NCBI GenBank assembly: GCA_033961575.1
Contig: CM066730.1
Coordinates: forward strand, 119,997,523 to 120,061,522
Length of the DNA stretch: 64,000 nucleotides
Origin: Aselliscus stoliczkanus
Taxonomy: Eukaryota > Chordata > Mammalia > Chiroptera > Hipposideridae
Direction: 5' to 3'
Numbering within the stretch: position 1 is the stretch's first letter; the number at the start of each line of letters is the position of its first letter. The position numbers were made by a program, and so were the translations under genes. Below, piece by piece: positions 34,301-46,342 of the stretch. The notes below the pieces were generated by a model. That model saw only the letters and a program-made list of their open reading frames with translations. It was not told the DNA's origin and ran no database searches.

Positions 34301-37300
34301 TGCTTTCTCCCTCCTCCCCTCATTTTGGAGCAATGCCCTATTTCATTTTGTTAACATCCACATAAGTATTTAACAATGATACATCATGTTTACCTCAGTG
34401 GCAGGCTGAAGTCAGGAAAAAAGTTAGAAAGTAGTCATGGAGAGGATACCTATTTATGAGGTTTTGTTATGATAAACTAATTTGCAAGATTGGGCCAAAC
34501 TCCAAAGAGGTGGAATAATATAAATTAAATGTACCTTTGCAGTTTTAGGTACCTTGATTAAATATATGAAATAGATTTTTTTCTGAATTTGTTTGAATGG
34601 TAGCTTATATACCTGCATTCAGAAAACCAAAGGAAAGCTTGCCAGTTTTAGTAAAAGACCCCCTGGAGTTATGTTATGAGTAAAATTTAAAGAAAAACAA
34701 TTTTTTAAAACATAAAGTAGCTTTATAGGCTAAGTTAAAAACAACAACAACAAAAATAATCAAAAACAAAAGAAAAGCAAAAACTAGGACATCAAGGTAG
34801 ATGAATATATTTCACTTAAACAATTTAGACCAATCTTATATAATGATTCAGTTATAAATAATATCAGAAAATCTGGATCATTTCTTTTATATTCACACAT
34901 CAAACTTTAAATATATACACTCTAGTTGCAATTCACTGATAATTTTCTTTCAACTTGTTATCCACAGTATAGTTGTACATTCTCAGAAAACAGAGAAAAT
35001 TGTGTAAATATAAAACACAGATTAGATTAAATAAAAATATAAGAGGTACACAATCTTCAGTTAAGGACAGTTTATAATTACCTTAATTAACAAGAACTCT
35101 TAGTTAAAGATTCTGAAGTGCCACTTAATACATTAACGGGGAGGGAATAAGAAAAAGAAACTTAAAAAGCAAGTTGCCATCAAAAGAATAAAAGCATCAT
35201 TATTAAAAATTATTTTTAAATGTGTAGCAAGCAGATTTTAATATTTAACAACATATGGAAACATATAATCTTTAGAATATCTTTTCATAATATCATTATA
35301 TTTAGAAATAAGAACAAATTATTCTTGTCAGAAATTTAGGTATTTCCAAAATATAGGCAGTTGCTTGATTATTTTTTCTAATTTTTATTTATGGTTGGCA
35401 GCAAGTAGGTACAGCTAGCTTGTTTCTCTAGTTTGGATAATGAAATGAAATATCTATTTTTTTTAATCACATGGAAGATGATCAATTTGACTGTTTTTTT
35501 TTTCACCAAATAAACAGCTTCTTTTGTTCCAAGTACACACAAACTGATAGCTAAAATTAAAAAGATTAATTAATAATATTTCCCAGCTTCTACTGTCTTC
35601 AAATTAAAAATTCTAAGTGTAAACAAGTGACATTTAACAACTTGGTTTTTCAAGTTGATATCTATTCACCTGAAAACTACAATTAAACTTTACTCTTGAC
35701 GTGTTTCTCTAAAAAAATAGTAGATCATTAGATTTCTTCATGTAATTTGATTTAAATTGATTATTACAGCAATGGAGTAATGCTGTGGTAGACACCGAGT
35801 CTGGCAGTAGACTTTCTTTTAGTAACATCCCTGCCTTTGTCATGAATGATCTGAAATGGAATCAAATTTATTATGGGCATATATGTCTCATCTAAGAGTT
35901 TGGTCTCTAAGGACATGAATGCCTTTCTGTCCCTTGATGAAGATTTGATTGTGAACAACCAAGCCCTAGGATGTGATTGTGTTTCCTTGTTCTTTTGATT
36001 AGGTGCATGGTGATAAGTGGATTATTTTCTATGACTTCTTTCTATTTCCTAACGTTTTACATTCCTGTGTTCTAAAGAATATTGGGTGTTTTCATTCTTA
36101 GTGCATACAATGCTAACACAATTAAATTAACAATATAAGCACCTATGGAGATACAAAAACTTTGCTGCGTAAGAATATAACTGTTTTTACTCAGTCAACT
36201 CTTTTAAAACCTTGCCAACTTAAAAATGATGGGAAATGCTTTTTAAAAGATTTTGATCCAAGTTGTAGAAGTATATTCTGAAAGCCCTAGTGTGACTTTT
36301 AAAATAATTCTTAACATGGTAGGCATTTATACCCTTGGAATATTACTTTATACCACATGCTTTCATCATTTTTTTTTTTCAGAAATAAAGTGTTTTACTT
36401 GTAGGAATCTTTACAAAAAAAAGGTTCTGTTTTTCATCCTCAAGCTTTTATATAAAAGTTATTACTCTCTTGATGGACATTAAGTTTGAATTAATCTGCT
36501 AAGGGGATACAGTGAGTATAAGTTAAATGTGTTTGGATAGTGAGGCTTTCCAGTTTTGTGGTATTTACTGTTTTCTTACCCCTATTAGATTTAATTGTAG
36601 CCAGACCTTTAAAAAATTGGTTTTCTTTTGCTTGAAACTTAAGTGATTTAAAGTCATACAAACTTTATAATACCATGCTTTATTATTATTTTTTAATTCT
36701 TTTGGACTTTTAATAATTCCTACCTTATTCTTGTGAGCCTTTATGTGCATGTTATTCTCCTCCCTCAAAACTGTTAAGAATGTAACAAACTACTGACAAA
36801 TGAGCATATTAAATGTACAATTGACAAGTCTTTCATTTTTAATGTGCTATTCTATAGAAGACACATTGCAGTTCAACTAGTGTGAACATTATCGAGGATG
36901 CACCTGTAGGTTTCTGAATTGTTAGTTACAGCGGTTAATAATTGGATTAATTAGATATACTGACTTTCTTTAGGTATGTTATATTAGTCAGGGGTTTAAA
37001 AGGATGCTAAATTTTATTTGTTAAGTGCAATAGTATATTTTGGAAATTTTGAAAACTACATTTGTGGTTTATGTCAGTTTGAAAGATGATTATTGGAAAG
37101 GTCTAAATCCATGAACAGTTAAAATAATATTTCCTTGCCAAACATGTAGGTCAGTATATGTCATATTCTTCTATAACATTGCAAACCATCATAAAGCTTT
37201 GACTAATTTCTTATGCATAATATTGCTAACTTGACTTTCCTATGATTTGCTTGGAAATGTTGACAAATATCTGCTATAATGGCTAAGCTAACATTTTTTG

Positions 37301-38100
37301 GAAATATTAGGTTGCAATATTTATTCAATTTTCATTTGCATTTAGTGTCTATAAATCTATCCTAAGAGCAATAACATTGAGTATATATGTATATGCCAGA
37401 GTGTAGAAATGTGTTATGTGATTTCAAAACAAAGGAAAAATATAATGAGGTAAAATCTGTGTAAATAATATTTGAGGACACTCCTGTACATTCTGATTTC
37501 AAAATTTTAGGAAAGTAAAATGCTGATTTAAGATGTCTTCTTTTCTCATGTAAAACATCTTCTCAGTGTTTTTTATTAAATGAATAATAGGTCACTTAAA
37601 CAACACTGTGCTAGAAGATAAATTTTGTATACACACAATTTTTCATGTAAACCTCACCCAATTACCTTCCTTAATGATATAGAGAAGTCTTTTTTTTTTT
37701 TTAAACCTGCTCCATTCACTAGGTTAGAATCAATAATTATAATACCAAGTGTGAAGTTATTTTCAAGCAGTGTTTTAAGATGATTTTCAGGTCATGACTT
37801 TTATTTATTTATTCAATTTTATTCCAGATACTGGATACCTCTCTAGTTTGAATTGGCTGCCAGTTGTTAAATTCAAAAACATTTAACATAAATTCAAACT
37901 CATATAGTGAAAACAATACCCCGAAACACAAAAACAAAGTTCAGCATTGTGAATTGATAAGGCTCCCAGTGACCTCACAGTATTTTAATTATACTACTCT
38001 TTTCCAGATTTTGTTTATTATGCATATTCTTCATCTTATAATTCAATATCTTAAATTTCCTTGTTCATCGATATCTCTATCAGACTGAAAACATATTTCT
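34301..38100. other. Long AT-rich stretch, no gene seen
   Basis: About 3.8 kb of AT-rich sequence with many short A/T runs (such as T12 near 37690). I find no exon, MIR core, SINE head or L1 word that I can support. Confidence 0.45.
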
Positions 38101-39300
38101 TAGCCTAACTTTTGTATCCATGGAAGTAAAAGAACATCGCATCTACTTTTCTCGCAGGTTCCACATAATAGACATATGTCACATCCCTAATAGTCCCATA
38201 CCATGACTTCGGTTTTATTGCAGACAGCTTGCAAACCTACTAACAGGATACGGTATAAACACACCAGGCTTTATGGAATTAGCTGACACATTTGCAAGGC
38301 AACGTAGCATCTGCGATGCAAATCTGTGACCAATCTAATAGCTCTATTGGTAGACCGGTGCCGTTTCTCAGATCTGCTCTTGAGTTCCATTAAGCAGTTT
38401 TCTAGTCACCATTAACTTCAAGTATCATTTACGCAGTAAATATATGAATCTATGGAAAGGAAGACCAGACGTGCAACCCATTTACACTCCACAGGATGCT
38501 GTTGAATCGCAGAAGCACTAACCGAGTTTAGAATATCCGGGACTGACAGCGAGCACTCTGCAGCCTCGATTTTTGCATTTCTGGACACATGTTCGATTTC
38601 TGCTCATGAGTAAGCTGGTCACTGGGCTGATACATTTGCTATGAAAGCCTTCATTTTTCTCATTTAGAGGTTCAGCAACATGTCTTGCTGAGGATATGTA
38701 CAAGATGTCATATTCTAACAAGCATGGCATAGACGCGAGTCAGGAGCACATTTCACAGAGAACAAGCTTTCTTTCTTTTTTTTTTAAATCTGAGAGCAGG
38801 AAGGCTGAGATCCCAGCAGGATTCACATAGTCTACAAAAGCGCTTCGTCCTGCACACAGTGTGTGCTTAGCCAGAACACCCACGCATCATGTGTCCTTAC
38901 CAAATAACATTTTCTGGCTGCTCACTTCATATTTATCACTTGTATACAACGTGTAGTGTCTAAAGAAAGCGTGATCAGCTTGTGCATCACTAATCTCATT
39001 ACTGTAATAGTGCTGAAAACATGCAACAAAAAAGTAGCTGGTAAGCTACTACACTTCACATGCCATGCTCAGCATGCACCTCATTGAAACATGCAATTCA
39101 CTGGCTGCTAAGAAAGGCAGCAGTCAGCAGTGCCAATTTTACTCCTCTCTCTCTGCTGCAAATGAAGACTAACTCCTCAGACTTAAATGAAAGGAGTGCT
39201 GACAGGCCTATCCACTTTAAGGACCTATCAAGTCCAAGGGTACAGCATAACACCTACCAACCTTTCAAACCTGAATGAACATTTCTCTTTTTGGAGACAG
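38101..39300. other. Repeat-poor, CpG-retaining block, candidate regulatory sequence
   Basis: Composition is more balanced than in the neighbouring kilobases. CpGs survive at several points (TGACTTCGGTT, AGACCGGTGCCG, TAGACGCGAGTC, AAAGCGCTTCGTCC) and no repeat is recognisable over about 1.2 kb. Short open frames at 38518-38730 (minus) and 39060-39278 (plus) lack recognisable domains. Possibly a conserved non-coding element; an unrecognised small exon cannot be excluded. Confidence 0.3.
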
Positions 39301-40281
39301 GAACAAGGGAGTTCTGTCTGTCCTTTTAAAGTTTCCTTATTGTCATTTATTCTCCCTTTCATTAGACTATGACTCCTTAGATTTCAATTTGGGTCTGTCG
39401 AGACCCAGAAGATATCATTACTGTTATGTGGTATATTACACACTAATCATAACCATTACCACTTACAAGTCTACAGCTTCATTCAATTAGCTGCCTGACA
39501 TAGATTTTTCAGTTAATTCCTGATGAAGGTCAGCAGTGGTCAGAACGGCAGGTGAATTCTGCCACCTTATTGAATGCCAATGATCAGTCTTGGGTAATTA
39601 GAGTGACTCATATAGACAAGTTAATCAGGGAGACCAAAGCCTAAGCTATGTGGCTTAGGGAACTGTCCAATATTATTAGAAATCATATATGATAGTCCAT
39701 GTGTTTAAATAAGCATACCTCCCTATATTTAAAATTAAAATCCATCTTTATGCTTACCTCTTATATTCTTATTACAAAAGAAAATGTTCTGGGTATATAT
39801 GATACCCTTAATGTAAAGACTTGATTTTGATTGATAGGCTTTAATAATAACTCATAATAATGGTTTTGAAAATATGGTTAACAATAATTTCAAATATTTT
39901 CTGTGTAATGTTTGTGAGCTAAATCACATTTACAGCTTAAGACTCCCATCCTCACCCCTTCCAAAGCTGTCTTTCTTAAAAACTGGAATCATCTACCTGA
40001 TTATTAGAATTAGATATTATATGGAATTATATATCATATATCATATTCTGTTTTGTAGTTATCAAAAACCTTAGAACTAATTATTGTGTTCATTTAAAGT
40101 ATCTATATTAGATACATCCTTAACATATTTCTTTCTTCCCTGATTTTTAGATATCTTTCAGATAAGTGACCTCAAAAAATATATATATACATAGTATTTA
40201 ATACTTTATAATAATATATATTCAATAATTACATGTATATTTTAAGCATACTTCCTTTATTAAATACACATTTGTATTTGA

Positions 40282-40283
<2 letters not shown>
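39301..40283. other. AT-rich sequence, no gene seen
   Basis: No feature recognised. Confidence 0.45.

Positions 40284-40322
<39 letters not shown>
40284..40322. repeat. (TA)n microsatellite
   Basis: About 19 pure TA units. Confidence 0.93.
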
Positions 40323-40327
<5 letters not shown>

Positions 40328-40965
40328 TTAACAGGATAAATAATATAGATGAATCACTAATTAAAAACTGGCTAGTTACTATAAATCGATTTTAATATTA
40401 ATTATATCAACAATAAATTCTGTAGGCTGTTCCTATTGAGAATGTAAGGCTCGAATCATAAACTATTTAGAGAACATGTCCTGTGTCAGACACTGGATCA
40501 TCTAGGCAATAGGCATAAATAGTGAATTAGACAGAGTTGGTCCAACCCATCATTAAAGTTAGAGTCCAGGGATAATACAGATAATATACAGTCAATTCAA
40601 ATATAATGTGATGCAAAGGGGAAGGGAAAGCTTAATGGGACACAAAGAGAAGAAGGAAAATTTAAAAAGAATAAGGGAAAGGAAGTGGGAAGCAGAAAAG
40701 TATCTTATTACTAGAACACACTCACCAACATGTTTAGGAGAGTCCCAAGTGGTTGCAATCTCCTCCATGATCATCTCTTCCTATAGGCCTCCCCAAACCC
40801 CTATATGTCACTCTGCAAAGTGGTTTTCTAGAAAATGTCACCCGTTTCAAGCCCTTTCCTCAATGGCTATTACTGAAGAATGCAAGAATTCATTTGTCAG
40901 GGAAGCTGAGAATACAGAAATAAACAATATACCCCAAAGATACTCAGAAAAAATAAAACATATAA
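40323..40965. other. AT-rich sequence with a possible ancient repeat piece
   Basis: The stretch 40470-40590 (TGTCAGACACTGGATCATCT, then AGTGAATTAGACAGAG) vaguely follows the start of the ancient repeat seen at 13040 and 14570. This is too weak to call. No gene supported. Confidence 0.4.
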
Positions 40966-40991
40966 AAATAATAATAATAATAATAATAATT
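40966..40991. repeat. (AAT)n microsatellite
   Basis: About eight AAT/ATA units, close to the 5' end of the older L1. Confidence 0.9.
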
Positions 40992-41033
40992 TAAAAAGTA
41001 TGATAAAGACCATGATATAAAAATTGGCTGAAT

Positions 41034-42763
41034 GGAGGTAATCCAAGATGGCAGAGTATACCAAAACTGTGTATGCTCCTTGGGTGAACACATTAAAATA
41101 ACAACTAAATTATAGAAAAATCACCTTAGAGAACCACCTGAAGTCTGCCTGAACATAAGTTTTATAACTACAGATATAAAGAAGAAGACACGTCAAGACT
41201 GGTAGAAGGGGCAGAGACATGAAATGAGCTAGCTCCAAACCTTCGTGCAGCGGTTGAGAACCTGGAGGGATAGTTTCACTGTGGAAGTTTTCCTTGGGGA
41301 AGCAAGGGATCCCAGCCACAAACCAGTCTCCCTAGCCCAGAGTACTGGTGGTGGGAAGAGGAGCCTCCACAACATGTGGCTATGACAAATAGTGGGGATT
41401 CCGACCATCCGGGTGGGGTGGTGGACTGGAGTAAAACCAGATGTCATCTTAAATGAACCCCATACAGACTCTCTCACTTGCAAGCACTCACCTTGGGCTC
41501 CAGTGGAGGGATGGTAACATAGGTGTTGTCAGAGACATATGGGGAGCAGACTGAGGTATGTGGATTCAATGCAAAGGCTGGAGGACAGCTGCATTTTCCC
41601 TATAAAGGGTCCTCCTCCCATGAAGCCAGCAGGTGGGCACCATCTTTCTTGTGTTGAGCCCACCCCCGCAGGCCAATTCTGAAAGTGATTGGCCTGTTAA
41701 GCTTTGCTCGCTCCACCCTGGTAACTCACCTGAACCCCACCAGATCTAACTCCCACAATATCAGAGACACTTTCTCATAAGCAACCAGCTTTGCCCACAT
41801 TGCACTCTTTCTTGGAAAACTGTGGACCCCAGGTGGGAAGCTATTCTCCTTGGTGCACTCCGAGACTCTTGTTGAGTAGCTCTAGGCTCAGCACTGGCAC
41901 CAAGCCAGAATATACATTAACTTGGTGGACACAACTCTTCCCACTCTACCCTGCCTCACCCAACTTGCATGCTACACGAGACTTTATCAGTGGCTGAACC
42001 CCAAGGGAGCTGGCAGCTGACAGCAAGCCTCAGTGTGTCCTTGCTTTTTGTAGAGCTACCCTAGGCCTGGTACTGGGGGCAGATATCCTCGGTTCACAGC
42101 ATAATCTTCCACCACATGCTTCCTCTTTAGCACAAGGAGCAAACAACAACAGATCACTTTGTAGCTCCTACCAGGCAGTCCCTGACTGGTCACAGGCAGG
42201 AATGACCTGGGCCTGTACTGGAGCCTCTCCCATGAGGGCCCAGAACCTACATACCTGGAGGTTGGCGTCAGATCAAGGCAGAACACTGTCCCATTAGCCC
42301 CACAAGCAGCACATGAAAAAGGTGATTTCAACAGGCATCAGAGCCCATTGGGGCGAATCCCACCAGTGGGGTAAATCCCCCACACAGAAACCTGTAAGCT
42401 GTGGACATGGCCAAACCCCATATCAGCCTGAGGGCCAATCCCACCCATTGATATGCAATAGCAATCAAGTCTCAACTGTAACAGGAGAAGACTCATAACC
42501 CACACAAGGGATATCCTGGAGCATCCAGCACAGATGATCAGGGAGACTGTGCCAAGGGCCTGACAGGGCACCTAGTACATAAGCCCACTTAGAACAAGAC
42601 TAGGAGACATAGAAGATGTACCATCATAATATATAGAAACGAACACAGAGAGACAGCCAAAAGTAGGAAACAAAGAAATACGTCCCAAATGAAAGAACCG
42701 GGAAAAACTCCAGAAAAAGAACTAAATTAAGTGGAGGCAAGTGACCTATAAGAAACACGGTTC
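41034..42763 (+). mobile_element. Older L1, part 1: 5' UTR and start of ORF1
   Basis: Begins near GGAGGTAATCCAAGATGGCA, a typical L1 5' end (GGAGxCCAAGATGGC), and runs through about 1.6 kb of L1-type 5' UTR into the degraded start of ORF1 (about 42662 onward, where the expected ATG is mutated). The element is interrupted at 42764 by the younger L1 and resumes at 50664. Several open frames here (such as 41229-41483 minus and 42056-42331 minus) are non-coding by-products. Confidence 0.85.
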
Positions 42764-42764
42764 A

Positions 42765-42780
42765 AAAAAATGGTTATGAG
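42765..42780. repeat. Left target-site duplication of the young L1
   Basis: AAAAAATGGTTATGAG precedes the L1 5' end. The right copy AAAAAATGGTTATAAG lies at 50664-50679 with one mismatch in 16. The A-rich start is typical of the L1 endonuclease cleavage site (TT/AAAA on the other strand). Confidence 0.92.
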
Positions 42781-43270
42781 GAGGGGCAAGATGGCGGCTG
42801 TGAGGAGGGCTCCATGAAATCTCCTCTGGAAATATCCACAATTTGAACTTCTAATACGCTTCAAAGAGACATCTACTCATCACACAGAGCAACTAAGAGT
42901 TCCACACAAGGATTGCTGGAAGGTGGGCAGGCCAGGCGAGTGGGGGAAGAAGGCGGCGAGACGCGTGAGGTGCAGCCCGCACCCGCGGCTGCTGAGTCAC
43001 GGTGAGTGTTCCCCGGCTCGCTCCCTGAGGCCCGCGGCCCACCTAGAGTTCAGCAAGAGCGCGTTGGTTTGCAGTCTGAGGCAGAAGCTCAGGCCGGGCA
43101 AGTGCGGGAGGAGAGAGAGGAGACGACTGTGCAGAGGTATGAGCTGCACCTGCGGCTTGCCGGGTCCCCAGGAAGCAGGGTGCAGAGCCCCGCAGCGATA
43201 GGGCAAGATCAATCCCTGCACCCTCCCGGTTCAGGGATCAGTCTCTGCCCACCGGGTCCCGCGGAGCGCA

Positions 43271-43650
43271 GACGCCTGAATCCCAGGAGCAGGGGAAAAC
43301 AGAGGACTCCTCCGCGGAGAAGCAGCGCGCGCTGGGCGGAGACACAGGTACCCGAGAGAGACGGAGCGGGGATCGGAGCCGCGCAGCAGGGTGGCGCGCA
43401 GTCCCTTAAACCCCGACAGTCTCTTCTGGAGAGCAGCAGGAGCACCGCACAGGTACGCGCCGGCTCCGAGGCAGACGCCTTAAACCCCGGAGCAGGGGAA
43501 ACAAGAAGACTCGCTCGGACACGCAACGCGTCGGGCGGAGACACAGGTCCCCGAGAGACGCGGAGCGGGGATCTTAGCCACACGGTAGGGTGCGCGCAAT
43601 TCCCTAAATCCCGGCAGACCCTTTGGGAGAGCAGCAGGAACTCCGCTGGA
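43271..43650 (+). repeat. Tandem promoter monomers of about 200 bp in the L1 5' UTR
   Basis: Two head-to-tail units start at GACGCCTGAATCCCAGGAGC (43271) and GACGCCTTAAACCCCGGAGC (43474). Shared anchors are GGGCGGAGACACAGGT (43334 and 43533) and GAGCAGCAGG (43431 and 43629), so the period is 198-203 bp. A GGxTCCGxxGCxGACGCC stretch just before the first unit hints at the end of a third. Monomer-type promoters are well known in mouse L1 (A, Tf and Gf types); here the arrangement is read directly from the sequence. Confidence 0.88.
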
Positions 43651-44299
43651 GCATAAGAGGCAAAGGCCTTAGCTTAAAACAGTGTTGGAACTGTGGCTTT
43701 GTTTATTTTTATGTTTTTTTTTTTTTTTCCTTTTTCTACTCTTGAACAGAAAGCAAAAAAAAACCAATAACTCACCCACTCCCACAAACTTTGGCCCCCG
43801 CCAAGACAGTCTTAAACTGACTCCTGAATGGAGCAATAGGGGCAGACTAGGAAGATATCCTTACCTGCAGGGGGTTGAGAATTTCCACCCAGTAAAGGCT
43901 GCAGAGTGAGACTACCTACCCCGCCCCCACCTTTAGGCAAGGCTTGGGAGGCAGGGCAGGTTCACCTGCTGAGGCACTAATTAACAGATTCTTAGCTTTT
44001 GGTAGTGAGGAATTCTTTAATTCTCCACGGCTATCAACCCAAAGGGTGCCCAGAGACACTCATTGAGCCTTTGGGGGTGCAGCCTGCCTTGGGACAGGCA
44101 AAAGCAAAAAGGCAGTGACTTTGTAAAAACCACCAATCACACGTCACAACCACACTCAAGTACAGCAAACCTGCAGTGCCAGGATCATGCTAGGCATCAG
44201 GTGGCCTACTGTTCCCACAAGATGCACAGGAATTTTTGTACAGCAGACAAACTGAAGAGAGCTTGGTGGACTTTAGCCTAGACCGGCACGGGTATTTTT

Positions 44300-44890
44300 G
44301 GTTTGTTTGGTTTTATTCTGTTTTGTTTTCCCTTTATTGGCTGCTTATCTTGGTTGTTTTTGGTCTTTATTTCTATTTCATTCTAATCATATTGTAGTTT
44401 TTAATATAGGCATATATATAGGTGTATATAGGTGAATATATGTCCATATATATGGGTGTGTAGACAAATATATATATATATTTTTCTTTTTTCCTTTTTT
44501 CTTTTTCTTTTTCTTTCTTTTCCTTTTCTTTTTTCCCCACCCTCACTTTCTCTCTTATTTTATTCATTCTTCTCACTGCTATACTTTTCCTCTTTTCCTT
44601 TTTTCTGCAAATTTTATTTTTTTAATTTTTATTCTTACTTTTTTTATTATTATTTTAGTTTATTTTTATTTTTTATTTTTTAGGTATAGCTAATCGGTTT
44701 CTCATGTTTATTCTATTTTTTATTTTAGGATATTGTATTTTATTTTGTTTCCTCTTCTGTTATTATTGAGTGTGTGGTTTTTGTTTTGTTTCTGTTTGTT
44801 TTCTTCATTAATATGATTGATATTTCTGTACAAGTTGACTGTAGTTTGATGGTTGGTTTTTTTTTACTTGTGCGAGCATTTGGTTTCCTT
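44300..44890 (+). other. T-rich tract in the L1 5' UTR
   Basis: Nearly 600 bp dominated by T on the sense strand. It includes an ATATATAGGTGTATATAGG-type repeat near 44405-44450, an uninterrupted pyrimidine run of 58 nt at 44481-44538, and TTTTATTATTATTTT-type runs after it. Open frames here are low-complexity artefacts. It could be a standing part of this L1 family's 5' UTR or a secondary expansion. Confidence 0.7.
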
Positions 44891-45388
44891 TGGTGGCTGC
44901 AGAGGTTGTTCTTGTTGATCTGTTATGCTCTAAAATCACTCTGCAGCAGTGGGTCCAAACAAACAGACACAAGAATCATCATACCCAGAGGCCAACTTTA
45001 GATAAAACCAGAGCATTTCTGGGTTTGACATACAAGAGTCACACCCAAAAGGAAGTTGCTACAGGTATTAGGACCCATAGGGTCCAAGTTTCATCAGAGA
45101 GGTCAATCCTCTCACAGCAGCTCATAAACTGCAGACCCTGCTGATTCTCACAGATAATCAATCTGGGAGTCAATCCCACCTACTGACAAGTCAAAAGTAA
45201 TCAAAACTAAAACTTCAACAAGTGAGGACACACGACACAAGGAACACCTCAGATACAAGCACAGGAGAATAGGGAGACTGAGTAATTCAAATATAAAGGA
45301 CACACACCATATAAGTTTACCCAGAAAAGACTGAGAAATCTGGGGGATCTATCTGTTATATTGAAGCAAACACAAAGAGTAAGCCAGA

Positions 45389-46294
45389 ATGGGGAGACAA
45401 AGAAACACAACACAAATAAAAGAACAGAAGAAACTTCCTGAATCAGTGGAAATAGAAGAAATAGAGGTAACCAACCTATCGGAGACAGAGTTCAGAACAC
45501 TGATTATTAGAATGTTCAAGGAAATTAATGAAAATATAAAGAAGGATAGAGAAATCATGAAAAGCAACCAGCTAGAACTTAAGAACACAATTACTGAATT
45601 AAATAACAAACTTGATGGAATCACTAGCAGATTGGATGAAGCAGAAAATCGAATCAGTGACTTAGAAGACAAAATAGCAGAGATCACCCATGCAGAACAA
45701 CAAAAAGAAAAAAGAATGAAAAACATGGAAAATAGTTTGAGAGCTGGGGGACAACATCAAACACACTAACCTACGGGTCATTGGAGTACCAGAAGGAGAA
45801 GAGAGGGAGCAAGGGATTGAGAATATATTTGAAGTAATAATGTCTGAAAACTTCCCTAACCTGGCAAAGGACATTGAAATACAAGCTCAGGAAGTGCAGA
45901 GAGTTCCAACCAGGATGATTCCAAACAGGCCCACTCCAAGACACATTATAGTGAAAATGGCAAGGGTTAAGGACAAAGACAGAATCCTTAAAGCAGCAAG
46001 GGAAAGGCAGCAAGTTACTTACAAGGGTACCCCTTTAAGATTATCAGCTGACTTTTCTACAGAAACTTTGCAGGCCAGAAGGGAGTGGCAGGAGGTTTTC
46101 AAAGTGATGAAAAATGAAGGCCTACAACCAAGATTGCTGTATCCAGCAAGGTTTCATTTAAACCTTGCTGTATCCAGCAAGGTTTATCATTTAAAATCGA
46201 AGTCGAGATAAGGAGCTTTGCAGAAAAGAATAAGTTAAGGGAATTCATTACCACCAAGCCAGCTTTGCAGGAAATGCTAAAAGGGCTTCTTTAA
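45389..46294 (+). pseudogene. L1 ORF1 (RNA-binding chaperone), frameshifted
   Basis: The ATG at 45389 starts a protein beginning MGRQRNT. Residues about 45-115 form the coiled coil (heptad-rich, ending RLDEAENRISDLEDKIAE), which trimerises ORF1p. A 1-base change in the G-run near 45745-45751 shifts the frame just before the RNA-recognition part. The reading continues in another frame (LRVIGVPEGEE, then the C-terminal domain with ARERQQVTYKG and RLSADFSTETLQARREW, 45772-46210). A 31-bp tandem duplication at about 46134-46195 shifts the frame again. The natural end (LLKGLL-type, stop at 46292-46294) is recognisable. Without the breaks the product would be about 300 residues, usual for L1. Confidence 0.93.
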
Positions 46295-46342
46295 GTAGAA
46301 GAAAAAAACAACCTATGAAAGACTACGAACACAAATAACAAA

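Larger units (their letters stand above)
42781..45388 (+). promoter_or_regulatory. L1 5' UTR with internal promoter
   Basis: About 2.6 kb precedes ORF1, much longer than the roughly 0.9 kb of human L1. The layout is: a start region with AAGATGGCGGC (a YY1-type site as in other L1 promoters), a CpG-rich block (about 42905-43660) with tandem units, a mixed segment with CCGCCCCCACC (43921-43931), a T-rich tract (about 44300-44890), and a final A-rich 500 bp leading to ORF1. RNA polymerase II promoter function is inferred from position and the L1 family. Open frames up to 216 codons in the GC-rich block have no recognised domain. Confidence 0.8.

Noticed and set aside
38518..39278. Small coding exons in the CpG-retaining block
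   Set aside because: Frames of 60-72 codons with no recognised domain and no convincing donor/acceptor pairs. Non-coding conservation is the simpler reading.
43006..43656. 216-codon plus-strand open frame (and a 124-codon minus-strand frame at 43209-43583) in the L1 5' UTR
   Set aside because: They lie in a GC-rich, stop-poor block across tandem monomers whose period is not a multiple of three. No domain is recognisable. An ORF0-like role was considered, but nothing supports it.
44432..44683. 83-codon Phe/Ser/Leu-rich frame
   Set aside because: It is the translation of a pyrimidine-rich low-complexity tract in the L1 5' UTR.
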